Positions 26,178 to 35,571 of a stretch of DNA of 64,000 nt are shown piece after piece (position 1 is the first letter of the stretch; each line of letters begins with the position of its first letter). Below the pieces are notes generated by a model, which saw only the letters and a program-made list of their open reading frames with translations, was not told the DNA's origin and did no database searches. The stretch is taken from assembly GCA_965249895.1 (NCBI GenBank), contig CBDFNC010000004.1:186001-250000 (forward strand), read 5' to 3'. Origin of the DNA: CBDFNC01 sp965249895. GTDB lineage: Bacteria; Pseudomonadota; Gammaproteobacteria; Enterobacterales; CBDFNC01. A program made the position numbers and the translations under genes.

Positions 26178-27650
26178 ATGGCGCAAAACTGGCAACCCCA
26201 CTTTATTCATACTGGAAACCAGGGCAGCGAAACCTATGCCGCCGCTATCGACCAGGTGACCCGAGAGCTTAAAGCGCTTTTTGAGCAGGCGGACAAACCC
26301 TATTCGGGACTTGAGCCAAAATCCCTGGAAAAAGCCATCAGAGCGTTAAGTCTGACTCAGGCTAATGTGGCAGGGCTGGATAAGATCATCAGTGAAACCA
26401 CTGAGCTGATCGCTAAACACTCTATTCTGGTCCAGCACCCACACTGTATCGCCCACTTGCATACACCCCCCTTGGTAGCAGGCCTGGCCGCGGAGTCTTT
26501 TATTGGCGCGCTAAACCAGTCCATGGACTCTTGGGATCAAGCGTCTGCGGCGACCTATGTGGAGCAGAAAATCTCCCATTGGTTATGTGCACGTTATGGC
26601 TTGGGTGATAACGCAGATGGCGTCTTCACCAGTGGCGGCACCCAGAGTAACTTGATGGGACTACTGCTGGCTAGGGATTGGGCCGCCGACACTCTCTCTG
26701 GTCACAATATTCAAAAAAATGGCTTACCTGACTATGCACAAAAGTTGCGCATTCTTTGCTCCAGCAAAAGTCACTTTACTGTCAAAAAGTCTGCGGCATT
26801 AATGGGCCTTGGAGAACGCGCGGTTATTTGCGTGGATACCCATACCGACGGCACCATTAAGATAGATAGACTGGAAGAAACCTTACAGCAGCTAAAAGAA
26901 GCAGAGCTGTTGCCTTTCGCATTGGTGGGCACGGCAGGAACCACAGATCACGGCGCTATCGATGATCTGACCGCCATGGCCGACATCGCCAAAGCATACA
27001 GCCTTTGGTTTCATGTTGACGCCGCCTATGGGGGCGCATTGATACTAAGCAGTTCTAGCAGCCGTCTGGCCGGTATTGAAAAAGCCGATTCAATCACAGT
27101 CGATTTTCACAAGCTGTTTTACCAGCCTATTAGCTGTGGTGCGGTACTGCTCAAAAACCAGCACAATTTCAAATATTTGCTTCATCATGCTGATTACTTG
27201 AATCGTGAAGAAGACGAACTGCCTAATCTAGTGGATAAAACCATTGCCACTACCAAACGTTTTGACGCGTTAAAGGTATTAATGACCTTACGGGCCGTCG
27301 GTGAAGAAACCTTGGGAGCTATGTTCGACCATTTGCTGGTTCAAACCAAACAAGTTGCTGAACTAATTCGGCAGGATAACCGCTTTACGCTGGTGGCCGA
27401 GCCTAGCTTGTCCACTGTACTGCTAAGGTACGAGTTTCCTCATTTGGGAGAGCTTAACCCCGAACGATTAAATCAACTAAATCGTCAGTTACGTATAGAC
27501 CTGTTAACCAAAGGGATCGCGGTGCTCGGAGAAACAGTGGTTGACGGTCGAGTCTGCCTTAAGTTCACCTTATTAAACCCTTGTTTAACGCTTAATGATT
27601 TTAACGCTTTATTGTCCAACATTGCGCAGTTTGCAACTGACAAACAATAA
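26178..27650 (+). CDS. ddc: L-2,4-diaminobutyrate decarboxylase
   Basis: A 490-residue group II PLP decarboxylase that makes 1,3-diaminopropane from diaminobutyrate. The PLP lysine is in VDFHKLFYQP, HVDAAYGGALIL carries the aspartate that contacts the PLP ring nitrogen, and FTSGGTQSNLMGLLLAR is the conserved phosphate-binding region. The length matches Ddc from Acinetobacter and Vibrio. It sits 2 bp after the aminotransferase and 16 bp before the carboxynorspermidine synthase, so its product feeds the next enzyme. Confidence 0.93.
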   Translation: MAQNWQPHFIHTGNQGSETYAAAIDQVTRELKALFEQADKPYSGLEPKSLEKAIRALSLTQANVAGLDKIISETTELIAKHSILVQHPHCIAHLHTPPLVAGLAAESFIGALNQSMDSWDQASAATYVEQKISHWLCARYGLGDNADGVFTSGGTQSNLMGLLLARDWAADTLSGHNIQKNGLPDYAQKLRILCSSKSHFTVKKSAALMGLGERAVICVDTHTDGTIKIDRLEETLQQLKEAELLPFALVGTAGTTDHGAIDDLTAMADIAKAYSLWFHVDAAYGGALILSSSSSRLAGIEKADSITVDFHKLFYQPISCGAVLLKNQHNFKYLLHHADYLNREEDELPNLVDKTIATTKRFDALKVLMTLRAVGEETLGAMFDHLLVQTKQVAELIRQDNRFTLVAEPSLSTVLLRYEFPHLGELNPERLNQLNRQLRIDLLTKGIAVLGETVVDGRVCLKFTLLNPCLTLNDFNALLSNIAQFATDKQ

Positions 27651-27666
27651 AGTAGCGGAGAGAAAA

Positions 27667-28887
27667 ATGTCAGTATTACAAATCGGCGCCGGTGGCGTAG
27701 GTTGGGTTATCGCCCATAAATGTGCCCAAAATAACGATGTTTTTGGTGATATCACCATCGCATCTCGCACTCTAGCTAAATGCGACAAAATTATCGCTTC
27801 CATAAAAGCAAGGGACAACGTAAAAGACACAAGTAAAGCGCTTTGCTCCGTTATCGTTAATGCCAACGACGTAGAGGCACTGGTTGCTTTGATTAAAGAA
27901 GTAAAACCAGATCTGGTGATCAATGCGGGTCCTCCGTGGGTAAACGTAGATATTATGGAAGCGTGTGTTCAGGCTAAGGTCTCCTATTTGGATACTTCTG
28001 TGGCCACCGACCTATGCAGTGAAGGGCAACAGGTTCCAGAAGCTTATGATCCGCAGTGGGCGTTTCGTGAGCGTTTTAAACAAGCTGGCATCACGGGCAT
28101 CCTGGGCGCCGGTTTTGATCCAGGCGTGGTCAGTGTATTTGCAACTTACGCCTATAAGCACCTGTTTGATGACATCGACAGCATAGATGTGATGGATGTA
28201 AATGCCGGTGATCACGGTAAAAAGTTCGCCACTAATTTCGATCCTGAAACCAATATGTTGGAAATCCAGGGAGACTCTTTCTACTACGAGAACAAGCAGT
28301 GGCGCCAGGTGCCGTGCCATTCTCGAAAGATGGACTTTGATTTCCCAGTGGTTGGTAAACAAACTGTTTATTCCATGGCACACGATGAAGTGCGCTCACT
28401 GGCGGAATTTATCCCGGCAAAACGCATCGAATTCTGGATGGGTTTCTCCGACAGTTACCTGAATTACTTTAACGTAATGCGTGATATTGGTTTATTAAAC
28501 CCAGATCCTGTCACTACAGCGGACGGCATTACCGTATCACCCTTAAAGGTACTCAAGGCTATCCTGCCGGACCCGACCTCATTAGCCCCCGGTTACACAG
28601 GCAAAACCTGTATCGGTACCTGGGTTAAGGGTAAGAAGGACGGTAAAGCGCGAAGCGTTTTTGTTTATAATATCTGTGACCACGCGCAAGCTTACGATGA
28701 AGTCGAGCACCAGGCCATTTCCTACACTACTGGCGTCCCGGCTATCACTGCCGCCCTGCTCTATTTCCAGAATAAATGGGCAGACACTGGCCTGTACAAT
28801 GTCGAGCAACTCAACCCTGATCACTTCCTTGATCTAATGCCGCGTATTGGCCTGAGCTGGCAAGTTCAGGAATTGGACGCCGAGTAG
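27667..28887 (+). CDS. Carboxynorspermidine synthase (saccharopine dehydrogenase family)
   Basis: The 406-residue enzyme condenses 1,3-diaminopropane with aspartate semialdehyde and reduces the imine with NADPH to carboxynorspermidine. The Rossmann motif VLQIGAGGVGWVIAHKC is at the very N-terminus, and GAGFDPGVVSVFATYA is typical of the CANSDH/Lys1-like group. I start at MSVLQIG because GGAG lies 9 bases upstream; the longer frame overlaps the previous gene. It is followed 93 bp later by nspC, completing the Vibrio-type pathway. Confidence 0.92.
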   Translation: MSVLQIGAGGVGWVIAHKCAQNNDVFGDITIASRTLAKCDKIIASIKARDNVKDTSKALCSVIVNANDVEALVALIKEVKPDLVINAGPPWVNVDIMEACVQAKVSYLDTSVATDLCSEGQQVPEAYDPQWAFRERFKQAGITGILGAGFDPGVVSVFATYAYKHLFDDIDSIDVMDVNAGDHGKKFATNFDPETNMLEIQGDSFYYENKQWRQVPCHSRKMDFDFPVVGKQTVYSMAHDEVRSLAEFIPAKRIEFWMGFSDSYLNYFNVMRDIGLLNPDPVTTADGITVSPLKVLKAILPDPTSLAPGYTGKTCIGTWVKGKKDGKARSVFVYNICDHAQAYDEVEHQAISYTTGVPAITAALLYFQNKWADTGLYNVEQLNPDHFLDLMPRIGLSWQVQELDAE

Positions 28888-28980
28888 TTGCCAACTAAGC
28901 CCGGTACTAAACCGGGCGCATACCAGGGCCGCAATAGCGACCTTGTAATTTCAATCCACCCAGCCCCACGGTATCGCAAG

Positions 28981-30108
28981 ATGAACGATCTAAAAACACC
29001 CTACTTCCTGATCAGCGAAGACAAGCTTATCGCTAACCTTGAAAAAGCCAAACAACTCAAAGAGCTGTCTGGCGTTAAACTGGTACTGGCGCTTAAGTGC
29101 TTCTCAACCTGGGGAGTGTTTGACATCATCAAACCCTATCTGGATGGCACCACCTCCAGCGGTCCCTACGAAGTTCGCCTTGGCAAAGAAACCTTTGGCG
29201 GCGAGACCCATGCCTACAGTGTCGGTTATTCACAAGAAGACGTAGAGCAGGTCGCTAAAATATCCGACAAAATCATCTTCAACTCTCAGTCACAGCTTGA
29301 GCGTTTTCACCATTTAATTCCCGCTACCTGTCAAACCGGGCTTCGACTCAATCCTGGACGCAGTTATGCCGGTCAGGATTTAGCTGACCCAGCTCGCCCA
29401 TTTTCCAGATTAGGTGTGAGAAAAGAACTCATTTCAGAACAGCTTAGTCAGCGCCTCGACGGAGTGATGTTCCATATGAACTGCGAGAATAAAGACGTTA
29501 ATGCATTCGAAGATATTCTCGAGCACATTTCCCTCGAGTTTGGATCATTACTCGACAGCCTTAAGTGGGTCAGTCTGGGAGGTGGTGTTTTCTTCACCTG
29601 GCCTGACTATCCTGTAAAGCAGCTGGCCGCGGCATTAAAAGCATTTAGTGAAAAACACAAGGTTCAATTATACCTGGAGCCAGGTGAAGCAATTGTCACC
29701 AAGACCACAGACCTGGTGGTGACAGTGGTTGATATTGTGGAAAACGAAAAAACCACAGCCATTGTCGATAGCGCGACGGAAGCACATAGACTGGATACCC
29801 TGATCTACAATGAGCCAGCCAGCATTGATGGCGGCGTAGAAAACGGCCGCTACCCCTACGTAATAGGTAGCTGCTCCTGCTTAGCTGGCGATCAATTCTG
29901 TGAAACCAGTTTTGACAAACCGCTACAAATTGGTGACCGACTGAACATAATGGACAGTGCCGGCTACACTATGGTCAAATTAAATTGGTTTAATGGCATC
30001 AGAATGCCTTCTATCTATTGTGAACGCAGTAGTGGTCAGATAGATAAAATCAATGAATTTAACTATCAGGATTTTAAGGACGCGTTATCCCGTCAGATCA
30101 TTCGCTAA
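28981..30108 (+). CDS. nspC: Carboxynorspermidine decarboxylase NspC
   Basis: A 375-residue fold-III PLP decarboxylase of the alanine-racemase barrel type. It removes CO2 from carboxynorspermidine (and carboxyspermidine) to give norspermidine. The PLP lysine is in LVLALKCFSTWGVFD, and GGGVFFTWPDYPVKQL and YLEPGEAIV are family motifs; CSCLAGDQFCE carries the catalytic cysteine region. I start at MNDLKTPYFL because NspC proteins begin there, although the ribosome site is weak. In Vibrio cholerae norspermidine is a signal for biofilm formation. Confidence 0.93.
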   Translation: MNDLKTPYFLISEDKLIANLEKAKQLKELSGVKLVLALKCFSTWGVFDIIKPYLDGTTSSGPYEVRLGKETFGGETHAYSVGYSQEDVEQVAKISDKIIFNSQSQLERFHHLIPATCQTGLRLNPGRSYAGQDLADPARPFSRLGVRKELISEQLSQRLDGVMFHMNCENKDVNAFEDILEHISLEFGSLLDSLKWVSLGGGVFFTWPDYPVKQLAAALKAFSEKHKVQLYLEPGEAIVTKTTDLVVTVVDIVENEKTTAIVDSATEAHRLDTLIYNEPASIDGGVENGRYPYVIGSCSCLAGDQFCETSFDKPLQIGDRLNIMDSAGYTMVKLNWFNGIRMPSIYCERSSGQIDKINEFNYQDFKDALSRQIIR

Positions 30109-30171
30109 TCCTTCTAGCCTAGAACAAGGGTATCCGGCAGTCTGGTTTACCCTTTGCGCTGCTTTTTCCTG

Positions 30172-30615
30172 CTACCGGCCCAGATATTGGTCAATAAGCT
30201 GGGATAGCTTTTCATTTAAATGCTCTTCAAACTCATCAAGATTTTTCTTGAAAATAGTGAGGTACTTAGCTGCTTTATCATGGGACAAGGTTTTGTCGCT
30301 TATTTTGTACTCCATTTCGGGAAGCGTTTTATCATATCGAGGGACAAGGTTCCAAATAACAAAATCCGAATCGATTGATGCCACCTGCGTTTGGGCAAAA
30401 TCACAAAACTCTTCAATATGATCTTTTCCATCAGGGCCAAGACAACCCGGCTCAACTCTACACAATACCGTTAATTTTCGCGCTTGCGGTAACGGCAAAT
30501 TGGTTTTCATATGTTCACTAACCCTTGTATTAGCTGGCTTCACCATTTCTGATATCATTAGATAACAGTCAAGTTCAAAGTACCTGGTAAATTTTTCATG
30601 TGCCTTGTTACACAT
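30172..30615 (-). CDS. Hypothetical protein (147 aa)
   Basis: An intact 147-residue frame on the opposite strand, convergent with nspC. The sequence is soluble and acidic with a helical C-terminal half (KAAKYLTIFKKNLDEFEEHLNEKL). Two cysteines lie in CRVEPGCLGPDG. There is no signal peptide or membrane span. I do not recognise the family. Codon use looks real, and it has its own upstream gap of about 230 bp. Confidence 0.6.
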   Translation of the reverse strand: MCNKAHEKFTRYFELDCYLMISEMVKPANTRVSEHMKTNLPLPQARKLTVLCRVEPGCLGPDGKDHIEEFCDFAQTQVASIDSDFVIWNLVPRYDKTLPEMEYKISDKTLSHDKAAKYLTIFKKNLDEFEEHLNEKLSQLIDQYLGR

Positions 30616-30848
30616 TATGATTCATCGATTTGTACTAACAAATAATAAATCTCCTGGCTCCACTATATATCAGGGAAGTGAGTAAAACAGGAGCTACACT
30701 CGACCTTTCACCAAGAAAACCAACAAATTCCTGTTGCTTTATATCACTCCAAGGTTAGTGACAGTTATAACTTAGCTCACAATCCACTTGTTATTCGCTA
30801 GCGAGCCTTTAAAATCAGCGCCAATTAACTATTCCAATTCAAGCAGCC

Positions 30849-31016
30849 ATGAACAGAAAGAAAAAGATCAATCAAATCCTGAAAAAGAGAATGAAAAGAG
30901 CTAACGCAAAACTGCACAGCGAGAGCAAACCTCGGTATATATCTAAAGCAGACCGTGAAAAAATGGATCAGGAAGAGCAAACTTTAGAACACAAGGTAAC
31001 AGAAGAATCTGTTTAG
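30849..31016 (+). CDS. DUF2986 family small basic protein
   Basis: A 55-residue protein, MNRKKKINQILKKRMKRANA followed by KLHSESKPRYISKADREK and an acidic tail. The MNRKKKI start and KPRYISKADR motif are those of the DUF2986 family, which is found mainly in Vibrio, Shewanella and Alteromonas relatives. The function is unknown; the highly basic N-terminus suggests nucleic-acid binding. A 12-bp palindrome, AGCTGCGCAGCT, lies just after the stop (31027-31038). Confidence 0.75.
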   Translation: MNRKKKINQILKKRMKRANAKLHSESKPRYISKADREKMDQEEQTLEHKVTEESV

Positions 31017-31339
31017 GTTAACAACCAGCTGCGCAGCTTCCAGCTAAGAAAATGTCCAAACTCTGCAAAAAATGCGCAGCCGCCTGTGCATTAAATGCCT
31101 TGCCTTACATAACCACCTTGCTCGGTAAAAATGTCTAAAACCAGATAACCTTCATAGATAGCGCCACAACCAGAGAAACCCAAAGGCTGTATCTGAGAAG
31201 AATAAAACTCGCTTTAACAAATAGTGAAACATGGAGTTCACCACAGTTTATACATAATGCACATTTCTTGCACAGATGCTCCTCATTGCTTGACGAATGC
31301 GTGATTAGGCTTGGGGATAAACAGCAATGGAGCGCAAAA

Positions 31340-33028
31340 ATGCCAGACCACATACCCCTTAGTGCAAAATATCATCTTATCGCCTTTGCACTGTTAAGCT
31401 CAGCCAACTCGGTCTACGCCGAAAGTGAAGACGGCAACAGGAGCTTAATTCCACCAGAACAGACATCAGCTCAGGCTCGGCGCGGGCCTCAGGGGGCCGG
31501 TGACCCTGCAACTCAACGTCCTCGCCGAGCAGTGGGACTTAACCGGCCACCGCAAGACCAGGCTGGCAACCCGAATCGTCGGCCTGGTAGTGGCCCGCAG
31601 TTGGCTGCCGAGGAGCTGGATGGAAGGTTAAGAGATCTCATCGCCGCCAACGGCTTAAGCGGAAATCCTGCGGCTGATCGCCAGCTGCCCAATATCACAG
31701 ACCCCTTACCCCAACTCGGTAAACTGTTGTTTTTTAGCAAGAGTCTGGGAGGAGGTTTCGACGCTGCATGTGCATCCTGCCATCACCCTTCCCTGGGAGG
31801 TGGTGATGATTTGTCTCTGCCGGTGGGAGTCGCAGCTATCAAGCCAAATCTATTAGGCAAAGGCAGACAACATGTCTCCGGAGTCCCTTTAGTGCCGAGA
31901 AATTCCCCGACCATATTTAATATTGGTTTATTGGACTCGGGTTTGTTTATGGATTCACGTGTGGAAAGCCTGAGTAAGGCGCCGGGGGAAAACGGTGAAG
32001 CATCGGGGATCAGAACCCCTGATACATCCTTTGGGGTAGCGGATACCGACGCAGGTGTAAACCTGGTGGCGGCACAAGCAAAATTCCCGGTTACCTCGGT
32101 AGATGAAATGAAAACAGCTGAATTTGAGCCGTTCGGCGATAACGATGCTATCCGTTACCACCTGGCGGCAAGGATAGGCAACTACGACATAGGCACAGGT
32201 CAACTTGCAGACAACCAATGGTTGGGCCGGTTTCAAGCTGCATATAACACTTCGGATGACCCTGAAACGTTAATTACCTACCAGAATATCGCCCACGCTA
32301 TAGGTGAATATGAACGCTCAATGGTGTTTATTAACAACCCTTGGAAACAATATGTCGAAGGGGACAACACCAAGCTAAATAATCAGCAAAAGCGGGGAGC
32401 AATTCTGTTTTATACCTCTACCGCGCAGGGAGGCGGTGGATGTAATGCCTGTCATGGCGGAGACAACTTTAGCGACGGACGGCACCACACCATTGCCTTC
32501 CCGCAAATTGGACCAGGTAAAGGCGATGGTAGCAATCACGATTTTGGCCGAGAGCGTGAAACAGGCAATATCGGCGATCGTTTTCACTTCCGTACACCAA
32601 GCTTGCTAAACGTTGCGGTCACTGCTCCCTATACCCACTCTGGCGCCTATCAATCCCTGACACAGGTGATACGCCACTACAGAAACCCCAACAACGCCGT
32701 GAACAACTTCTTCAACCGCGGAGCTTGGTGCAGGTTACCTCAGTTCAGAGACATTGAAAACTGTAGTAACCTGTACCCCAATGCGAGAAGTAACAGTCAA
32801 CTTGCGTTACAGCAACTCAGGGAAGAAATGGATGCTGGGATCACGCGCTTTACACCCGCTCGCCTTAACCGCCGGCAAATCAGCCAAGTAGCGGCATTCC
32901 TGAACTCACTCACCGACCCCTGCGTCATCGATGTCAGCTGTACCACGCCGTGGGTACCTGACCCAAACACCACAGGCCCTGATGGCCAGCAATTAAATGG
33001 GGTTAACCGGGAAGGAGATTTTTTGTAA
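31340..33028 (+). CDS. Di-haem cytochrome c peroxidase/MauG-like protein
   Basis: I start at MPDHIPLSAK (562 residues) because GGAG lies 7 bases upstream; a signal peptide then ends near VYA (residue 27). Two c-type haem sites are present, CASCH (144-148) and CNACH (368-372), as in the bacterial CCP/MauG family, so it acts in the periplasm. FRTPSLLNVAVTAPYTHSGAY is the conserved second-haem region. At 562 residues it is much longer than peroxidases of about 350. Residues 40-90 are a Pro/Arg/Gln-rich linker, and there are long inserts between the haems. It could be a peroxidase or a protein-modifying MauG-type enzyme. Confidence 0.88.
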   Translation: MPDHIPLSAKYHLIAFALLSSANSVYAESEDGNRSLIPPEQTSAQARRGPQGAGDPATQRPRRAVGLNRPPQDQAGNPNRRPGSGPQLAAEELDGRLRDLIAANGLSGNPAADRQLPNITDPLPQLGKLLFFSKSLGGGFDAACASCHHPSLGGGDDLSLPVGVAAIKPNLLGKGRQHVSGVPLVPRNSPTIFNIGLLDSGLFMDSRVESLSKAPGENGEASGIRTPDTSFGVADTDAGVNLVAAQAKFPVTSVDEMKTAEFEPFGDNDAIRYHLAARIGNYDIGTGQLADNQWLGRFQAAYNTSDDPETLITYQNIAHAIGEYERSMVFINNPWKQYVEGDNTKLNNQQKRGAILFYTSTAQGGGGCNACHGGDNFSDGRHHTIAFPQIGPGKGDGSNHDFGRERETGNIGDRFHFRTPSLLNVAVTAPYTHSGAYQSLTQVIRHYRNPNNAVNNFFNRGAWCRLPQFRDIENCSNLYPNARSNSQLALQQLREEMDAGITRFTPARLNRRQISQVAAFLNSLTDPCVIDVSCTTPWVPDPNTTGPDGQQLNGVNREGDFL

Positions 33029-33035
33029 CTAGGTT

Positions 33036-33055
33036 TTGGGGCCTTCCGGCCCCAA
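33036..33055 (+). terminator. GC-rich hairpin after the di-haem gene
   Basis: TTGGGGCC-TTCC-GGCCCCAA forms a perfect 8-bp stem with a tetraloop, 7 bp after the stop codon. No T-run follows, so termination may be inefficient or bidirectional. Confidence 0.65.
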
Positions 33056-33279
33056 GGTTCAAACTAGATTTCGTGAATCATTACGTGGAAACACATTTTT
33101 CACCGTTTATTCCTACCACTCATAAACATACCTTTTGACATAAAAGCCTAGTCTTCACCAAGGCTAAACCTATTAGCTACACGGCAAAAATCACATTATC
33201 CGAGAGTGTGATTGCTGGTGTTCGAAACTTACTGTCACACGACTAGCCAATGGTGAAATTCGACAAATATGGCTAAATC

Positions 33280-33720
33280 TTGCTAGACCGTTCTGGATGA
33301 GCTGCTAATACTTTCTTGGCGATTTCATCTAGGTGAATATGCCCTGTGCCACAACACCCGCCCCAGATATCCATATGGGGATACCGGCTAGCCAAATCAC
33401 CACATAGCTTTCCGAGCGCTACCGGGTCACCTTCTTCTAAATGACCAAGTTTACAAAGTGATATTTTTCAATTTTCGACGCGTTAGGCCTGACACCTCTA
33501 ACGCGGTTTACCCAGGCTCCAGACTCAATCGCAGGCTCATACTCAACAGGGTGAGAGCAGTTAATGGAATAGTACTCAGGAGACTGGTTTGTTGCGATAT
33601 CAATCGCAACTATTGCTTCGTCCAGGGTTACGCCTGATTGACTAAAATCTACTAAATTGACCCTTCGCCTTCCTGGATTCCCTAAAAGATGGCTTGGCAA
33701 CGGCCTCAAAAGCGAGTGCC
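33280..33720 (-). pseudogene. Homocysteine S-methyltransferase remnant
   Basis: The minus strand encodes GVTLDEAIVAIDIATNQSPEYYSINCSHP...GAWVNRVRGVRPNASK (33437-33680). After a frame change near 33440 it reads HLEEGDPVALGKLCGDLASRYPHMDIWGGCCGT, followed by a C-terminal helix ending near 33280. These are the C-terminal third of a MmuM-type homocysteine S-methyltransferase, including the zinc-binding GGCCGT. The N-terminal half and first zinc cysteine are missing and the frame is broken, so this is a decayed gene. Upstream bases to 33800 may be further debris. Confidence 0.8.
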
Positions 33721-33805
33721 CAGAATGTCTGGCAAATACAGAAATCAGTTAAACCAAAACTGCAAAGCGATTTTGGCCCTCTTGAACGAATTGTTAGAAC
33801 ATTTC

Positions 33806-34432
33806 CTAAGTAGTTACTCTGCTCATTAATACCTTGCAAGCAGCGATACCAAAAAACACAGCAAAGGCAACTTCAAAATAACGGCGCGATTTTGCATACA
33901 TTTTACGTACTGGCTCTATTGAAAACAGCAGCGCATAACCAAAGAAAATGGCCGCACTTGTGCATCCTATGGTGAGGATGACTTTAAGCAAGGCAAACAT
34001 ATTGGTTTCTGGCGGCACTCCCAATGAGTAAAGTGAGCCAAAAAATAACACCGCTTTCGGGTTGGTCAAATGGATCAATAAGCCATTCAAGTACGCAGCG
34101 CTATAGGTATTTACCTTACGCACTGTCATCTCTGCTGATTTATGCATAAAAGCGGAACGCATTGACCTGTAAGACAAGTACAATAAGTAGCTTGCGCCCA
34201 AATATTTAAAGATATCAAACAACCATGCATGGGCGTACATCAAGGCCCCTAAACCAAAAGCGGCCGAACAGGACCAGAACAAAGAACCAGTTAATACGCC
34301 GGAGGCTAATGCAAGACCATAACGCTTGCCTTGGCTTACAGACATACCCGAAATAGCCAAAGTTGCTGGACCTGGACTTGCAATTGCCAAAACGGCAGCC
34401 GAAATTATAAGCAAATAGTGTACTTCTTCCAT
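33806..34432 (-). CDS. LysE/RhtB-family amino acid exporter
   Basis: A 208-residue inner-membrane protein with about six hydrophobic helices. It has the LysE-family N-terminus AIASPGPATLAISGMSVSQGKRYGLALASG and the LTNPKAVLFF motif in the third or fourth segment. I start at MEEVHYLLII; the longer frame adds a polar stretch with no ribosome site. Family members export amino acids such as lysine, threonine or homoserine. The neighbours are a DapA-family lyase on the same strand and a divergent MocR regulator, so the group may handle one amino-acid-related compound. The substrate is unknown. Confidence 0.87.
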   Translation of the reverse strand: MEEVHYLLIISAAVLAIASPGPATLAISGMSVSQGKRYGLALASGVLTGSLFWSCSAAFGLGALMYAHAWLFDIFKYLGASYLLYLSYRSMRSAFMHKSAEMTVRKVNTYSAAYLNGLLIHLTNPKAVLFFGSLYSLGVPPETNMFALLKVILTIGCTSAAIFFGYALLFSIEPVRKMYAKSRRYFEVAFAVFFGIAACKVLMSRVTT

Positions 34433-34572
34433 GAGTAGTAACCCTTCTGTGTTGTAAGGACGCGGTGAGTAACGAGGCATGAAGCTCAGTGGAACTGATC
34501 ATCTTGAGTACCGCATAACCGTTCGAGTAGACTTCACACCTCTATAACGAATCACTAATACAGCCCGGTTAA

Positions 34573-35466
34573 TCAAGCAAGCTCCAGCTCTTCAAGCAAC
34601 CTGGACAGCTGTTTGCGTCCAGGACCCTCTAATGCCTTAAGTGGCAAAGGCAAGCTGGGCTGTTCCACTAGTGCGCTTAACTCTGCAGCCGCCGCGACGA
34701 CACGCAGGCTACCGTTATATTGGCTGAACAATTCCCACAATGGTTGCAGGCGTTCAGACAGGCGCGTTGCCTCCTGCGCATCGCCAGCCTTTGCGGCCCG
34801 GGTAATGGCCAGCGCCGTCTTGGGAAACAATCCACCTATCACTGAGTACCAAACTTCACATCCGGCATTCAGCCCTGTTGCAGCGAAGGCATCTCCACTG
34901 ACACCTATTGTTACATGTGATGGGATCAAGGCGCGCAAGCGCTCCACTCGAGCCTTTGCCGCTTCTGGGTCCGCTGGCACCGCCGGAATCTTGATAGAGT
35001 GCACATTTTTAAGCTGAGCGATACGGCCATGCAGTTGATCGCTGAACTCAAAATGTGTCGTGCTTGGATTATCGTACACACACAGCGGAACAGACACAGA
35101 GCGCGTTACGGTTTCGTAAAGAGTAAAAACATCGTCGTCGGACAATTTTTGATATGACATGGGGGCCAACAACACCGCACTCGCCCCCGCTTTTTGCACA
35201 TCTTCAGCCAGAGCCAGTACATCTCGTGTACGTAACGAGCTGATACCGACAATCACCGGCACTCTCCCCGCGTGCTTTACTGCCAGTTGTGTGACTCGCC
35301 TACGTTCGGCAGATGTAAGGTAGGCATAGCTTCCGGTCGAGCCGAGGGCACAGATGGAGTCGACACCAGATATGACAAGACGTTCTACTAGCCCTGTAAA
35401 TGCCGCTTCGTCGATACCGATCTCGTTCATGGGGGTCAAAGGAAATGCACTGAGGCCTGAAAACAT
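34573..35466 (-). CDS. DapA/NAL-family lyase (dihydrodipicolinate synthase-like)
   Basis: The 297-residue TIM-barrel aldolase starts at MFSGLSAFPLTP, five bases after a perfect AGGAGT. The Schiff-base lysine is in HSIKIPAVP, the phosphate/carboxylate loop is GSTGSYAYL, and the proton-relay tyrosine is in VYDNPSTT. It probably condenses or cleaves pyruvate with an aldehyde. It is unlikely to be the housekeeping DapA, since the loop differs from GTTGE and it is controlled by a divergent MocR regulator. A role with the LysE exporter in catabolism or detoxification is inferred. Confidence 0.85.
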   Translation of the reverse strand: MFSGLSAFPLTPMNEIGIDEAAFTGLVERLVISGVDSICALGSTGSYAYLTSAERRRVTQLAVKHAGRVPVIVGISSLRTRDVLALAEDVQKAGASAVLLAPMSYQKLSDDDVFTLYETVTRSVSVPLCVYDNPSTTHFEFSDQLHGRIAQLKNVHSIKIPAVPADPEAAKARVERLRALIPSHVTIGVSGDAFAATGLNAGCEVWYSVIGGLFPKTALAITRAAKAGDAQEATRLSERLQPLWELFSQYNGSLRVVAAAAELSALVEQPSLPLPLKALEGPGRKQLSRLLEELELA

Positions 35467-35530
35467 GTTGATACTCCTAATGTCACTGAAGGTAAAAAAT
35501 AGTGATTCTTCTTGAACTCGAAGTAAGTTA

Positions 35531-35569
35531 ACATTGTCACAGATAAAAATAAACATTGTCATAGGACAA
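35531..35569. promoter_or_regulatory. Direct-repeat operator between dapA-like and mocR genes
   Basis: ACATTGTCA occurs at 35531-35539 and 35553-35561, 22 bp (two turns) apart on the same face. The second copy also forms an inverted TTGTC-N4-GACAA ending at 35569, two bases before the regulator start codon. MocR/GntR regulators commonly bind paired direct repeats in such divergent gaps, so this is the likely MocR operator. Confidence 0.6.
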
Positions 35570-35571
35570 AA

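Noticed and set aside
34573..35466. Housekeeping DapA (lysine biosynthesis)
   Set aside because: The loop motif differs from GTTGE and the gene is paired with a MocR regulator and an exporter, so a specialised DapA-family lyase is more likely.
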